Source: Pterobdella sp. o SKG-2022 (taxonomy: Eukaryota > Annelida > Clitellata > Hirudinida > Piscicolidae). From it: DNA of 64,000 bases. The first letter of the stretch is position 1. Every line of letters starts with the position of its first letter. The notes below the pieces were generated by a model. The model had not been told where the DNA came from. It worked only from the letters and a program-made list of their open reading frames with translations, and searched no databases. The position numbers were made by a program, and so were the translations under genes. The stretch is from assembly GCA_964035795.1 (NCBI GenBank), contig OZ038322.1:20996674-21060673 (forward strand), read 5' to 3'. Positions 43,401 through 51,800 of the stretch are shown in pieces.

Positions 43401-43854
43401 ATAAAACGAAAACAAAAATATTTTTCCAATAGTAAATTGACTGTTGAAGATAATAGCAGTTCTCATTAATTGGAAATAACATATTGAATCACTGAAATTA
43501 TCAACATTTTTTCAACAAACTATTTTCTTTTCAATGAATGTTTCATTCATAAAGAGATTTTATTAAAATTCTATTCTCATTTATTCCAGTTTGAATGATC
43601 GAAAATATTGAAAAATATTGTGAGGTATGTATTTTTTTTTCAAATTTTCTTCTCAGAGGCAAGAAGAACTGAGTGAAGTCTTAAGTGAACTCCAAGCAAA
43701 ACAATTAAGTGCTGAGATGAAAACGGAAAACCTTGAAAAGACTTTAGAAAAAATAAAGGTTATAAAACCAATAGTTTCATTTCATGATAAGATTATTAAG
43801 AAATTTAGCTGTTCTGATTTGCATAGAATTTCTTCATGCTTATATAAATTATAA
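19405..43854 (+). CDS. KCNN: Small-conductance Ca2+-activated K+ channel (SK/KCNN), gene span
   Basis: Exons: 19627(or upstream)-20784, 31281-31376, 33249-33431, 33804-33953, 34346-34449, 34888-35023, 36970-37080, 37274-37401, 40022-40091, 43657-43758 or -43854. All internal junctions are GT-AG and in phase. The product has six transmembrane segments (S1-S6), a pore with S-V-G-Y-G-D, and the C-terminal calmodulin-binding segment that makes SK channels open on cytosolic calcium rather than voltage. S1 (I-E-T-E-L), S4-S5 linker (T-D-A-S...S-I-G-A-L-N) and post-S6 (V-A-R-K-I-E-L-T-type) motifs are diagnostic. The open frame upstream runs back to 19405 without an ATG before 19627. LINEs and SINEs fill the large introns. 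Confidence 0.94.
19627..20784 (+). CDS. KCNN: SK exon 1: long N-terminus and S1
   Basis: 386 codons from the first in-frame ATG, ending phase 0 (ACAAAG|GTAAAG). The first ~330 residues are Lys/Asn/Ser/Glu-rich, disordered-looking, and match nothing I know. The end is conserved: G-F-R-L-G-E-R-K then R-R-R-L-V-S-N, S1 with I-I-E-T-E-L, and V-Y-T-K. The frame is open upstream to 19405 (His-rich, no ATG), with a possible acceptor ACACAAG at 19421, so a spliced 5' exon could add residues. Confidence 0.88.
20785..23519. other. SK intron 1, first part
   Basis: AT-rich intron sequence with no supported exon or repeat. In-frame reading past the exon 1 donor stops at 20845-20847. Confidence 0.6.
23526..23760 (+). 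mobile_element. 3' remnant of an RTE-like LINE
   Basis: A short open frame (23526-23729) contains T-R-G-R-P-K-T-T and D-K-K-Q-W-R-K-L-I, resembling the R-G-R-P-x-x-x-W...D-R-x-x-W-R-x-L end of non-LTR polyproteins. An AT-rich tail with AATAATAATAATGAATAAT follows. Only the C-terminal 3' end survives, as expected from 5' truncation. The L2-like LINE inserted just beyond it. Confidence 0.55.
23844..26843 (+). mobile_element. L2/CR1-like LINE, intact second-ORF copy
   Basis: A 3.0-kb GC-richer block in SK intron 1, same strand as the gene. A hexamer ATTGCT at 23838-23843 recurs at 26844-26849, a likely target-site duplication. A 43-bp leader precedes the ORF. The 3' end has a GCGCGCCCTACAAAT motif and an ACAAATACAAA-type tail. 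No ORF1 is present, so it is either a 5'-truncated insertion or a family lacking ORF1. The lack of stops over 958 codons implies a young copy. Confidence 0.9.
23887..26763 (+). CDS. LINE endonuclease-reverse transcriptase (958 aa)
   Basis: Starts at the first ATG after an in-frame stop. Residues about 1-225 are an APE-type endonuclease: L-T-E-T-W, Y-R-P-P, M-A-G-D-F-N and S-D-H motifs. Residues about 480-760 are a reverse transcriptase: [32 protein letters not shown] and catalytic F-A-D-D. The C-terminal domain has L-H-W-L-P-V, L-W-N-S-L-P-L and F-R-K-R-L-K-T-H-L, typical of L2/CR1 elements. All catalytic motifs look intact. Shadow frames on both strands are ignored. The clade assignment is from motif style, not a tree. 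Confidence 0.93.
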   Translation: MHPQNPSPFVKFGLLNPRSTRNKSTLILDAISTHCFDILALTETWIPEDADNVTKYDIVPPGYHVLHSHRSSGKRGGGISLISSNSVKLTLVKSEIHSSFEALTAQASFLTRSLTISVIYRPPNSSNFIRELTAHLYFLSSTFNHFIMAGDFNTPNCHHLDNPLNILLREHGLMQHINFPTHRLGNTLDLVITPASLSHLISDPVSENFESDHFLISCRLNLARPHLSPHRVTSRSFMNLNLAGFGKDVNFISDLLINSPISKVDDFVSSMDKLFLSLMNSHAPLRSHTFRPSFHSHFHLSENALSAKRRRRKIERQISSLRKLCVQVPNDLLQEFRISRKLARAAINKSRADYLNLSLSSATPNSKAFWKTANSILHRSPPLPPRTPAEYDLFVENFSTFFKTKIELIHSSLPITNLPRQPSLTDSDQSNLSFFSPPSVDEIIKLINSLPNKSSPLDIIPVFLLKQFSGIFASIICKLSALSFSQGIFPTSFKTAQVTPLLKKYNLDPMQPSNYRPISNLSTISKILERVVLKRLSSHVSVLRNFNLFQLAYRSHHSTETALLYITDSLRNICATGSAAVLVSLDISAAFDTINHPNMLHILEDYFHISGIALSWFQSYLSERKQFVKISCSSSTPVSLRFGVPQGSVLGPILFSLYTSPISEIIQKHDVLYHQFADDITLFTGASYLDPHPSLTKISECITELNLWFSNNHLMLNPNKSEVMFVGSPILLSKSNLPTEVIFDSTTLSVTSKLKILGVTLDSRLNFTHFVSQIIQSSNFHLHAIRQARKFLPFDTAVALIISLVLSRIDYCNSLLCRLPNCLISKLQSLQNRAAKTALQTDYYSSSHTCLDRLHWLPVVLRAQFKLLWLTANILYFNQPAYLYDRLSIRQTSESLRSSNTGLCLHQPVSSKPFLHRSFSHIAPHLWNSLPLNVRLSPSLKIFRKRLKTHLYSQISFS
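26850..31280. other. SK intron 1, last part
   Basis: AT-rich intron. The only structured element seen is the half-foldback at 28648-28732. The open frame at 27031-27240 starts with ATG and has no family match; I treat it as chance. Confidence 0.55.
28648..28732. repeat. Solo left half of foldback F3
   Basis: Closely matches the left arm and centre of the element at 14660 (ATCAAACACTT, TTAACTGAATAATAA, GTAAGTTGA, CTCACACTATCAAG and TATACAAAC), but the right arm is absent. Confidence 0.75.
31281..31376 (+). CDS. KCNN: SK exon 2: S2
   Basis: 32 codons, phase 0 to 0 (CAACACAG acceptor, CACAG|GTAGTT donor). It encodes [21 protein letters not shown], aligning with the S2 motif L-K-x-x-I-S-x-S-T-x-I-L-L-x-L-I-x-x-Y-H. 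Confidence 0.93.
31377..33248. other. SK intron 2
   Basis: AT-rich, nothing recognised except the 14-bp duplication at its 3' end. Confidence 0.6.
33227..33254. repeat. 14-bp tandem duplication over a splice acceptor
   Basis: ATTCACAGTTATAC occurs twice in tandem, so two identical CACAG acceptors sit 14 bp apart. Only the second keeps the SK frame. Confidence 0.9.
33249..33431 (+). CDS. KCNN: SK exon 3: S2-S3 loop and S3
   Basis: 61 codons, phase 0 to 0. It contains L-D-D-W-R-I-A and [11 protein letters not shown], matching the near-invariant A-D-D-W-R-I-A-M and [11 protein letters not shown] of SK channels. The donor GAG|GTTACGT is weak but is the only one joining in frame to exon 4. Confidence 0.93.
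33804..33953 (+). CDS. KCNN: SK exon 4: S4 and S4-S5 linker
   Basis: 50 codons, phase 0 to 0. It has [19 protein letters not shown], then L-T-D-A-S and [12 protein letters not shown]. The S4 has only two or three basic residues, as in voltage-insensitive SK channels. The S-I-G-A-L-N region is the linker that calmodulin contacts in known structures. Confidence 0.95.
34346..34449 (+). CDS. KCNN: SK exon 5: S5
   Basis: Starts after TTCTAG, phase 0, and ends phase 2 (GAATG|GTAAGC). It encodes [18 protein letters not shown] and W-T-L-R-V-C-E, equivalent to S5 and the start of the pore turret. Confidence 0.95.
34888..35023 (+). CDS. KCNN: SK exon 6: pore
   Basis: Phase 2 in, phase 0 out (GTTATG|GTATGT). 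Selectivity filter S-V-G-Y-G-D, then I-V-P-H-T-Y-C-G. The pore helix is L-W-M-T-A-V-T-F-F. The turret before it is about two residues shorter than in mammalian SKs. The His after V-P corresponds to the site that is His in mammalian SK1 and Asn in SK2, a residue linked to blocker sensitivity. Confidence 0.96.
35024..36969. other. SK intron 6
   Basis: AT-rich with T-rich runs. No further exon or repeat recognised; the open frame at 35708-35923 shows no family resemblance. Confidence 0.55.
36970..37080 (+). CDS. KCNN: SK exon 7: S6 and start of calmodulin-binding domain
   Basis: 37 codons, phase 0 to 0. It encodes [20 protein letters not shown] and H-V-H-N-F-M-I-D, very close to the [19 protein letters not shown] motif that joins S6 to the calmodulin-binding helices. 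Confidence 0.96.
37274..37401 (+). CDS. KCNN: SK exon 8: calmodulin-binding domain
   Basis: Phase 0 in, phase 2 out. It encodes [16 protein letters not shown] and [12 protein letters not shown], matching the conserved calmodulin-binding helix [14 protein letters not shown]...V-R-K-H-Q-R-K-F-L-Q-A-I. Unspliced read-through would stop 11 codons later. Confidence 0.95.
37442..37576. repeat. Foldback element F4 in SK intron 8
   Basis: Arms around CAAACACAAAG / CTTTGTTG and GACACGAAGCTTTTCGTAAG / CTCATGAAAAGCTTTGTGTC pair across a TTATCATCACTTGATAA centre. The hairpin is about 130 bp. Confidence 0.8.
37764..37831. repeat. 20-bp tandem repeat, 3.4 copies
   Basis: The unit AAATTATTTGAGCAAAATTT repeats head to tail, almost without differences, in SK intron 8. 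Confidence 0.92.
38578..38936 (+). mobile_element. L2-like LINE 3' remnant, left part
   Basis: The frame 38581-38871 aligns with the C-terminal end of the 23.9-kb LINE ORF ([10 protein letters not shown] against [22 protein letters not shown] against [12 protein letters not shown]). Then CGCAAGCGTTTATAACGCAT matches its 3' end. It is degenerate and was later interrupted by a SINE. Confidence 0.85.
38937..39114 (+). repeat. tRNA-Ile-like SINE inserted in the LINE remnant
   Basis: Complete copy: GGCCAGTATAGCTCAGTGG (box A), anticodon arm, box B GGATTCGATC, the body through GTGTGTTTTCAC, GCGCTTTGTAAAT and an ATTACATTACAT tail. Its flanks are the two halves of the L2 3' end, so it inserted after the LINE. 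Confidence 0.9.
39115..39206 (+). mobile_element. L2-like LINE 3' remnant, right part
   Basis: GCCTCTGCAGCAAGCCTTGT and the following AAACTAGGCACCATA correspond to the 3' UTR of the intact copy (GCCTCTGCAGCAAACCTAGT) near 26785. Confidence 0.85.
40022..40091 (+). CDS. KCNN: SK exon 9: calmodulin-binding domain, second helix
   Basis: Phase 2 in (after CTTAAAAG), phase 0 out at GTAAGT. It encodes [21 protein letters not shown], aligned without gaps to [21 protein letters not shown]. Confidence 0.92.
40262..40372. repeat. Foldback element F5 in SK intron 9
   Basis: CACGTCTTCATTATAACAAA and GCTTTTCC on the left are matched inverted by GGGAAAGCTTTGTTTCAATA on the right. The same core AAAGCTTTTCC occurs in F2. 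Confidence 0.7.
41365..42468 (+). pseudogene. Reverse transcriptase with PHD-like insert (broken)
   Basis: Motifs: [30 protein letters not shown] (normally G-x-x-Q-G-S-x-L-S/G-P) and catalytic Y-A-D-D. After the thumb comes C-G-V-C-x9-C-G-G-C-x4-H-K-K-F-S-G-x14-C-A-L-C, a C4HC3 PHD-type pattern in which the Cys after the His is Phe. Then [11 protein letters not shown]. The frame is lost after K-C-A-W-A. Confidence 0.85.
42549..42911 (+). pseudogene. C-terminal piece of the same LINE pol
   Basis: Encodes [27 protein letters not shown] and [12 protein letters not shown], the usual end of this LINE type. It is separated from the RT frame by one frameshift and one stop. Confidence 0.85.
43657..43854 (+). 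CDS. KCNN: SK exon 10: C-terminal coiled coil, possibly last exon
   Basis: Starts after TTCTTCTCAG in phase 0. [12 protein letters not shown]...N-L-E-K-T-L-E-K-I aligns gaplessly with the M-Q-N-V-M-Y-D-L-I-T-E-L...L-E-S-K-L-E-H-L coiled coil of SK channels. It can end at an internal donor (AAATAAAG|GTTATA, exon end 43758, phase 0) or read on to a TAA at 43852-43854 with 31 unrelated residues. Confidence 0.85.
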   Translation, partial: RQEELSEVLSELQAKQLSAEMKTENLEKTLEKIKVIKPIVSFHDKIIKKFSCSDLHRISSCLYKL

Positions 43855-44027
43855 ATAATTTTTATATTTCCACATCTATTTTATACAATAGATAATACTA
43901 ACATTAATATTTGTAAACAAGAATGATGACAGAACGTTGAATGATTGGGCTATTAATACTTAGAACGAGCTTAACAATGAAGTTTTAAAAAGAAATTCCT
44001 TTCCAAACATAAAAAACTTCAAACACA

Positions 44028-44591
44028 TCAACTTTTTTTTGAATACAACTTATTCAATTTTATAGGACCATTTATTATCCTTTCAAGACTTTCTATGTCT
44101 TCAAACTAAAAAATAAAAGCTTATCAAAAAGGTATTGAACAAAAACATGGTTTGAAATAAAGAATACATGTGTCTGGAAACTGCTTTATCCTAAAAATTA
44201 CATTCAGGATGAACAATTCGTTTTTTTCCATATTTTGTCGCATGCATGTGTACCTCTGAACGCTTTCAGTTTATCGCATTTAATAAAACTCTATAATGTT
44301 CTAGAAACTCATACAAACAGCGAAATAATCTAAATTTTAGTCTATATATGAATGAATAGTCGAAAAAGGATGGAAGCTCGATCGTTTGTAATTATACCTC
44401 GCCACAATTGCCATAAGCACAATGCCATGGTTTTGTTGAATTGCTAATTGTTCTTTTGATAGATTTTTAAAAAAATCTGGAATAAGATTTTTTTCTTTAT
44501 AATTGAAATATGTTTGCTGTTTGAATGATTTCTCCAAGCATGATTTCCATGAATCCTCCATGGATTGAAGTTCCAAAAGTATGCAAACCAT
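44028..44591 (-). CDS. Small three-exon gene, about 107 aa, unknown function
   Basis: Exons 44398-44591, 44202-44253 and 44028-44105, minus strand. The ATG has G at +4 and an in-frame TAA nine bases upstream. The phases close exactly (2, then 0) at GCGAG|GTATAA...CAGAG and GAAT|GTAATT...TTTTTTAG, with a stop after 107 codons. Introns are 144 and 96 nt. The product is Lys/Glu/Gln-rich, without signal peptide, probably helical, with M-E-D-S-W, N-L-S-K-E-Q-L-A-I-Q-Q and I-E-S-L-E-R-I-I. I do not recognise the family. If SK continues to 47-49 kb this gene is nested in an SK intron on the opposite strand; otherwise the two are tail to tail. Confidence 0.55.
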
Positions 44592-47053
44592 TGAATCTTA
44601 CTATTTTTTCTAACCATTTGATGCCAATTATTTTTTTTTAAATAAATAAAAATCTAGCTCATTATAAATATTATACGATAATTGTACAGATCCAACTAGA
44701 AAACCTTCCATCACAAGTCCTAGGACACATTTATCTTCTTCCCTCCTGCAGTGAACTTGAACACGTGCACTGATTGGACTCTGTCGATTTGCATTAGATG
44801 TTTAATTGAAGTCTGAAAATTTCTTCCACTTTTGAACGTTGAAGACTTGAATTTCGACTTGTACAAAAAATTGTTTCAATTTTTTTTCTAATTTTGAAAA
44901 TTTATTTGAGAAGCTGAAAAAAAATTTTAGGAAATAGATGAAATTTTTTTTTAATTTGAACTAAAATGTCAAAAAATATTTTTGTGTGAAGATGACATTC
45001 GGCAAATGATGTCCCAATCAACACAAAGAAAATTTTATATTTTCTCGGCGTTTGAGACAAATGAAAAAATGAGAATTTATGAAACGTGAATATAAAGCGT
45101 TAAAATTGAATCTTTTTGAATAACTTCCTTCAAAAGCTTGAAAAATTCATTTAAAATTATTCAATGAAGCGTTGTATAATCTTGAAAATTAATGCTGTTA
45201 TATAAAATTACAGGATTCTTTTTTTTTTCTAAATTAACTCTAGCAAATCTTGATTTATGTTGAGCAAAAAATCTATTTCAAACTATCATTTTTCAATCTA
45301 TATTCATTGAAGATACTTCATAAGATTTTTTAAATAAAGATATTTAAAAGATTTTGCTTATATTATAGAAAAAAATAAACTAAAAAAGTTTTTGATGATT
45401 TCTCAATAAAAATTTTTAAAAATTCTCAGTTTTTAAACGTTCGTTAGGTGTAGTTTCAAAGTTTCCAAATTGTCTGTAAGTTTCAACAAACGTCTTTTCA
45501 TATTTCAAACTTATTTATTGGTTTTATAGTCAATTAATTTTTATTTGACCAATCAGCAGACTTGAATGAATAAAAACAAAAAATTTTGCAAAAATCGAAA
45601 TTTCAACTCTTATAAAAAAGTCTTCCAAATGAAAATCAATTATACATTAAATGAGTTAAACATCATGAATGAATGAATTTGAAAAATATTTGAAAAATTT
45701 TTTTTCTTCAATAGATTCAATCAAACGTTATTCGTAAATAAAGGAATTCAAATTGAAAAAAGTACTGATGCAAAGTTTCTTTCCAACTTTCCTAACTCCA
45801 CTTCAATGTTATAGCTGGTATTTAAGGTCTCATCTATGATGATGAAAAGAAATGCGTTTGTTATCACTTAATGTTGTTTTGGTTGGATACTGACATTATT
45901 GGTTTTTGCTACTTAAGCTTTGAAAAATTGTAAATGAATTCTACACTTATTGAAAAATGAAAAATATAATTATCAAACAGAAACATCATAAGACAAATTC
46001 CATAAACTACCCTATTTCAAGTTACATCCTTGAGTTTTCTATGGATGTAATAAATCAAAGCAAAATTTTCAAAACTGAACAAAATTTCAAAAATTAACTA
46101 TTGATACACATTGGGTGAGTATTTTGCACTGACTGCAATCCTAAATTAATTAAAGAACATAATTTTCTAATAAAACAATGAAATTTTAATGGTGCAAAAA
46201 TGTCACAACAGCGCATGAATGAAATGGTTTACAGAACTTTCAAAAACATTTGAAGCTTTAATATATATTTTGAATAAATTCATAAAAACGAAATCAACTC
46301 ACCAAGTTTTGAAAAACCTTCAACACGTCATTAATAATATTTACAAATGTGACTAAACAATGAAAACAAAAGATTCCACCCTTTCATAATCGAGTTAATG
46401 ATAGGTTAATGTTTAAGAATGCACTGAAACAAATTACTGATAGAATACAAGCTGACTGGTGTGATTAAATAAAGACTTAAACCATAATAATATTGAGAAT
46501 ATTAATACAAATAATGATGAATCACTCAAGATGGTCGAAATACTAGAATTTGAGAGTTGGTTTAAATTGAAAAGGTCCAAAAAAATATTTTTTTTCATTC
46601 TGTATTAATAAAGATCACATTAAAATGTGCGTGTTTTCATTAATCTTTTGAAGATTTTTTCATATTTCCTTGATATAGCTTTGTGGAAATAGATTAAAGT
46701 TTCAGTTATGTGTACAACTTTCTAGCAATTAAATCTTTAAATTATTAAAATTTATTTCTGGTTCGGTAGTTATAGAAAAGATCGTCATTAAAAATATTGA
46801 ACTGAAAAATTTTTTCAAATTATTTCTGTATAATCAATTTAATTACGATTGACTTCAACAATTTGTTTTTTCAACTTAGTTTTATTCATTTATAAGTATG
46901 TTCAACACTTTTAACCTCAAAAAGTTAAACATTCTTGAGATAAACTGTTTCAAAAAGTTCTTTATGTTATTCCTATCAAATATTTTTGATAATGCTGGAC
47001 GATTGTTTAAAAGAAGTAGGTTTGTGGAACACTAGAGTAAGACCATTTTTCAG
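44592..47053. other. Gene-free AT-rich stretch
   Basis: No exon, tRNA or repeat could be supported on either strand. Confidence 0.5.
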
Positions 47054-47083
47054 ACAGATAAGCAGAACTTGATGTCTCGACTT
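47054..47083 (+). CDS. Candidate alternative SK 3' exon
   Basis: Acceptor ATTTTTCAG, donor GTAGTA, 10 codons, phase 0 to 0, encoding T-D-K-Q-N-L-M-S-R-L. This resembles the M-Q-N-V-M-Y-D-L segment of SK coiled coils, so it might be an alternative to or follow exon 10. The frame stays open to 47338, so it could also be an unrelated longer exon. Confidence 0.3.
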
Positions 47084-48825
47084 GTAGTAGATCAAATAAT
47101 TTATATTTCAAAACTTGGGTTGTTTTTCAAAGTCGATTTTCTCTATAAAACAAAATACCCAATGATCATTAGGCATTCACAACGAGCAATGTTATCATTT
47201 CACATAGGCAAGTTGGTCACTGAATTAAATTTCATTCTTGACTTAAACTATACCAATGATAACAATAAAGTTTGGATCACTGAATCTGAAAGTTTTTATT
47301 CTAAAATCTTCTTTTTGCTCAGTTTTATTTTTCTATAATATTACCAAAATCTATCACGATTTTTTCAGGTTGTTTAAAGAAAGCCTTTGAACACCTTCGA
47401 GTGTTTTATACAATCTTAGCCGCCTTCAGATTGTTAGTGAATTCGATCACAACTTTTTCTTCAAAAAGTCCAAACATTTTACAATCAATATCTTTCATAC
47501 AAGATAGTAAAAGGGTTTGACTGTTACTGGATTTATATAGAGTAAAAGTGTTGAATAGAGTTTATATCTCCACTCAAGCATTTTAATAATTCAGCAAATG
47601 TACCCCATGGATAATTGAAGTTTATATTGACTTCAATCTCAATATTTTCTTTTTCATTATTTTTTCTGTTTGATATGAAAAATCATAATACGACAGTATT
47701 TTTACATATTAAAATAAATTTACTTGAAAACCCCATCATTGTTAAGCTAAGACCAAAAAAATCGTCAAAAAAGATACTACGTGTATAAAATCATAGACTT
47801 AAACATTTTCTACAGACATATATTCGTTAGTTTATTATTACACTGTCACACCTTAGTTTTTATAATATCTCCAAAGAATTTTCTATAAAATCAAAATTAA
47901 TTTCAAAATCATTTGAAAATTCATAAAAGGGTTGAATATTTAGTATAGAAAAAGTGAGTTGAACATTTTTAAAACCCGATAGATTTATTTTAAAATTTAT
48001 CGATTATATGAAAGAAACTCTATGCGGTAGTTTTAAAGAAAAAAATTGAAAGATTCATTTGAAAAAACTAATAAATTGTTTTTGCGTAAACATTAAATCA
48101 AGTTAAGTACGCATCTCTAAATCATTAAAAATAAATTAGAAAATTCAAATAAAATAAACTTTTAAAAATTATTAATGGATAAAATAATGTCAAAATAAAG
48201 TAATAAATAGATGAAGTCAAGAAAACCTTTACTGAAGAATGGAAGCTCAAGTGATGTGCTCAACTCTCTTCATTGAAGAAATCACTGCAAACACCTATTA
48301 AAATGTCTTAACATGATGATGGATGATTTCCAAGCTTCAAAATATCATAAAAAAAGACGGATACAGGAAGAATTCAAAAATAATATGAAGAAACATACCA
48401 AAGCTGTAAAGGGGAAACAAAAAAAAATAAAATACTAAATATAAGCTCGACTTTTGTTGGGGATCAAAAATATAGTATTTGTAAGAGATCTTGGAAGTGT
48501 GAATTCAGCCCAAACTGTAACCGTGCTCTGTAAAACTTTCACCAAAATTTAAACCTTTGAAATCTACTTTTTGATAACATTGTCTTTTTTTGTAAAACTA
48601 AAATTACTTTTTATTCAATAAAGTTGACGATTGAGAGTGAAATAATAATCCGACTCAGTCAAACTATTTAAATATAATACAAATTATACAAATTTTCCAA
48701 AATATTTAAAACCATCCTTAATTTTAGAACATTTCTATTCAATCTGTCTGAAAAGCCTTAATTTCATTAAACTTCTGGGAAATGTTAAAGGTGAAAGCCA
48801 ATAAGAATTAAAAATTTCTTCACAG
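47084..48825. other. Gene-free AT-rich stretch
   Basis: Apart from the open frame running to 47338, nothing supported. Confidence 0.45.
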
Positions 48826-48879
48826 TTTGAAAGTACTTTAAAATGGAAGCGCTTCACATCCTCCTTGAAAATTCTTCAT
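48826..48879 (+). CDS. Candidate exon, possibly SK 3' end
   Basis: A 54-nt exon with strong signals (TTCTTCACAG acceptor, CAT|GTAAGC donor), phase 0 to 0, encoding F-E-S-T-L-K-W-K-R-F-T-S-S-L-K-I-L-H. The frame is compatible with the SK donor at 43758. The overlapping ATG frame 48843-49145 in another phase is probably chance. Confidence 0.35.
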
Positions 48880-51800
48880 GTAAGCAAATATCAAGCATTG
48901 ATATTCCTCGGAAATGCTATTCAGAGGCGATAACTCAAAAATTATCATTTTCTAAATGGACCTTTCATGAGGTTTTATATATCTCTTGTATAATTTGGTG
49001 GAATGGAAAGTACGTTTTAAAACTTAAATTGATGCATTATTTTTGGTGCTGCCAGCATCCTTTCTTGACTCTGCCTTCCTTCCTTTCTATCTTAATCTTT
49101 TTTTTTATAATTATAATTAGCGTGAAATTTAAATTTTCAAAATAAGGCTGTACATTTAAATTAAAGCACAGTTATTTCAATTGAGTTTTGGTTTATGAAA
49201 AATTTCTTGAAAAAACATGCAAAACAACTTTTAAAATTAACTAAAATTTTCGAGAAGTACAATCTTACCATAATTCATTAATTATGATGATTGTTCTTAT
49301 CGAAAATTTTAGTTGAATATAATTTTTTTTACATGTTCTTTCAAGAAATTTCTCAAAAATCAAAAAGTATATTTTGAGAAATTAAAATTTACTAAGAACA
49401 TACGATGTCTTTCAAAAACTAATCAACATTAGTTTCAAAAACTGAGTTAATTATTGCTTTTTAAACTAGATAACCTAAATGGTTTCAACGAGTCTTTTCG
49501 TTAAGGTACTTAAAATTTCTTGAACATTTAAGGATAGAAATTAAGAAAGATTTACTGTTTATTTGTTAATCCTGGTGGTGAAAAGGTTTATGTTTGCAAC
49601 GGTGGCAAAACTATCTATAAAACTCAATATCAAAATAACAGTTTTACACTGGCTTGGCACTGAAAAGAAAAAGAAAATTTTTTCATAAAATCTTGATAAA
49701 ATGTTGTAATATAGTAATTGAGCTATAGCTCATAGTAACTTGTGTCCTAAAAGGTGAGGTTTTGATCCCTGCTCATTAGAAAGTGAAGCTTTAAAAGTAA
49801 AAAAATCATCTACGGAGATTTACAGAACATGTGACTGAAAGATAAATGGATATTCTAATCCCAGAGATTAAATAGGGTAAAAACGTGTAAATGTATCTAT
49901 TATAAATCAGTTCTATCAGGCAAAATTGAAGATTTTTAAGTCTACAAGCCATTCGTTGTACAACATGTAAAGTCATAACACATGATCATTTTTACTATTT
50001 ATCAGATTAATGCTGCTCCTAATAATATGAGATCTGCTAACAGAAAGCTCCGTTGTTTAATTTTTTTTTTCTGGCCCTTTTCAATGGCTGAATGATATCT
50101 TAGAACAATGGACTTCTCTACACGACTTTTTTTATAGACATTCCAAAATTATACTCCGATTAAATGAGTTCCCTATTTGGAAACTTTCTAAAAGAATAAT
50201 CGTACCAAATACTAAGTTTATTTTTATTCAAATTGAAGCTTTGATTTTAAATTTCACCAGCAACAAACATAATAAATATACATAAAACGTTTGATCTCAG
50301 TTAACCTCTGCTTAAAATCTCCACAAATATTGTAGCCACGAGTCGTCTGATAATTGTTTGTTTAAACCAAAAAATCCAAACTTTACAAAATGTAAACTTT
50401 TTTTTGCATTTATCTATGTAAAAAATTATTGAATACTTTTAATGAGAAAGAAACTCTTTTTCAAAAAGATCGAAAAAAGAGGGAAATATTCGAGCGATCC
50501 TTCATATATGGCTTCAAAGTCTTGATGCTAAAAAGGAAATGATAGAGGTTTGAGAACGGGATTGCAAGCTTTTGACGCAACTTGTCACGCAACGTTCTTC
50601 TTCACTGAACATCAATAACTCAAAAATTTTCAATTTGAATTTTTCTAAAGCAAAAAAACTTGAATCAAAACCTTATAATCCTTGAATTTGGAGTATATAT
50701 CCTTTACCTGATGTCATGAAAATAGGAAATACAAAACTTTGACTTAGAATAAAGAAAAATTAAATATTCAAATTTTTTTTCAACTTTTAGAATATTCACC
50801 AAGTTAATGGTTGAGAGTAGGGATTTTTCATAACTTCTATCAAAATCCAAAGAATGCGGTAGCTTTAATGAATGTATCGATGTAGTAAAGATGCTTTGAG
50901 TGATATTTTAACAGACTAACATTGTTCTTTTAATTGCAATATGAATGAATTATCTAATTTAAATGAAAGGTCGAAAATTTGTTGTTTACTTATGATTGAT
51001 CTCATAGAAGTAAATAATGCAAATGTGTGGTGGCCGATTAATACAAAGTTGTTTTTGCTCTTGTTGCTTTTGTTGATTTAACCTACTGTTATTGTTAGTG
51101 GCATTGAATTCATAAAGATATAAATTTTCAACGCTTGGATCAATTTGAATTAATCACTTAGTTTCAAAGATAGTAGTTATAGTGCCAATCTGAAGATCTC
51201 CAATTTATTACGTTAAAAAGCACTTGGAGTGCAGATAAGAGAGCACTTGAGAAGGTGTAAAATTCTAAATTTTTATATTCTCTCAAATTTTAAGCTATAC
51301 TTATCTATACTATATTTTTTTATTTCATGAAAGACCTTGAATTTTTTAAAACTATTATTAAATTATTTTTTTGAATGATATTTTTTCCAGCTTTTCCTAA
51401 GTATACAACACCATCTATTTTTTTATTGATGTGAACTCTTCTAGAATTTGTTTCAATCCACGAAGAAGCATTATTTCTTATTCAGAATACATTTCTCAAA
51501 CTTCATTTTTTTGAATAAACAGTTTTCTTATTTACTTGAAACTTGTGTGATTCTAAAGCATTATTTATAATATATATATAGTAACTTGGAGTGTATATAG
51601 AAACAAAGGAACTATTTTTAGACTCATTTTTAATGAAAATATTTACATTAATAGTATTCAAAATTGTTTATAAACAAAAATTTTTGATTTAAAGAACCGC
51701 TATCATCAGGTTCATTTCCCATAGAATTTGATTCGAAAAAACTGTAAAAATGGTCAGACATGTTCTAGACATGCATTTGGTTATGTTTAGACACTCTCAT

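Noticed and set aside
43588..43624. Small exon between TTATTCCAG and GTATGT before SK exon 10
   Set aside because: All three frames contain a stop, and exons 9 and 10 already join without a gap.
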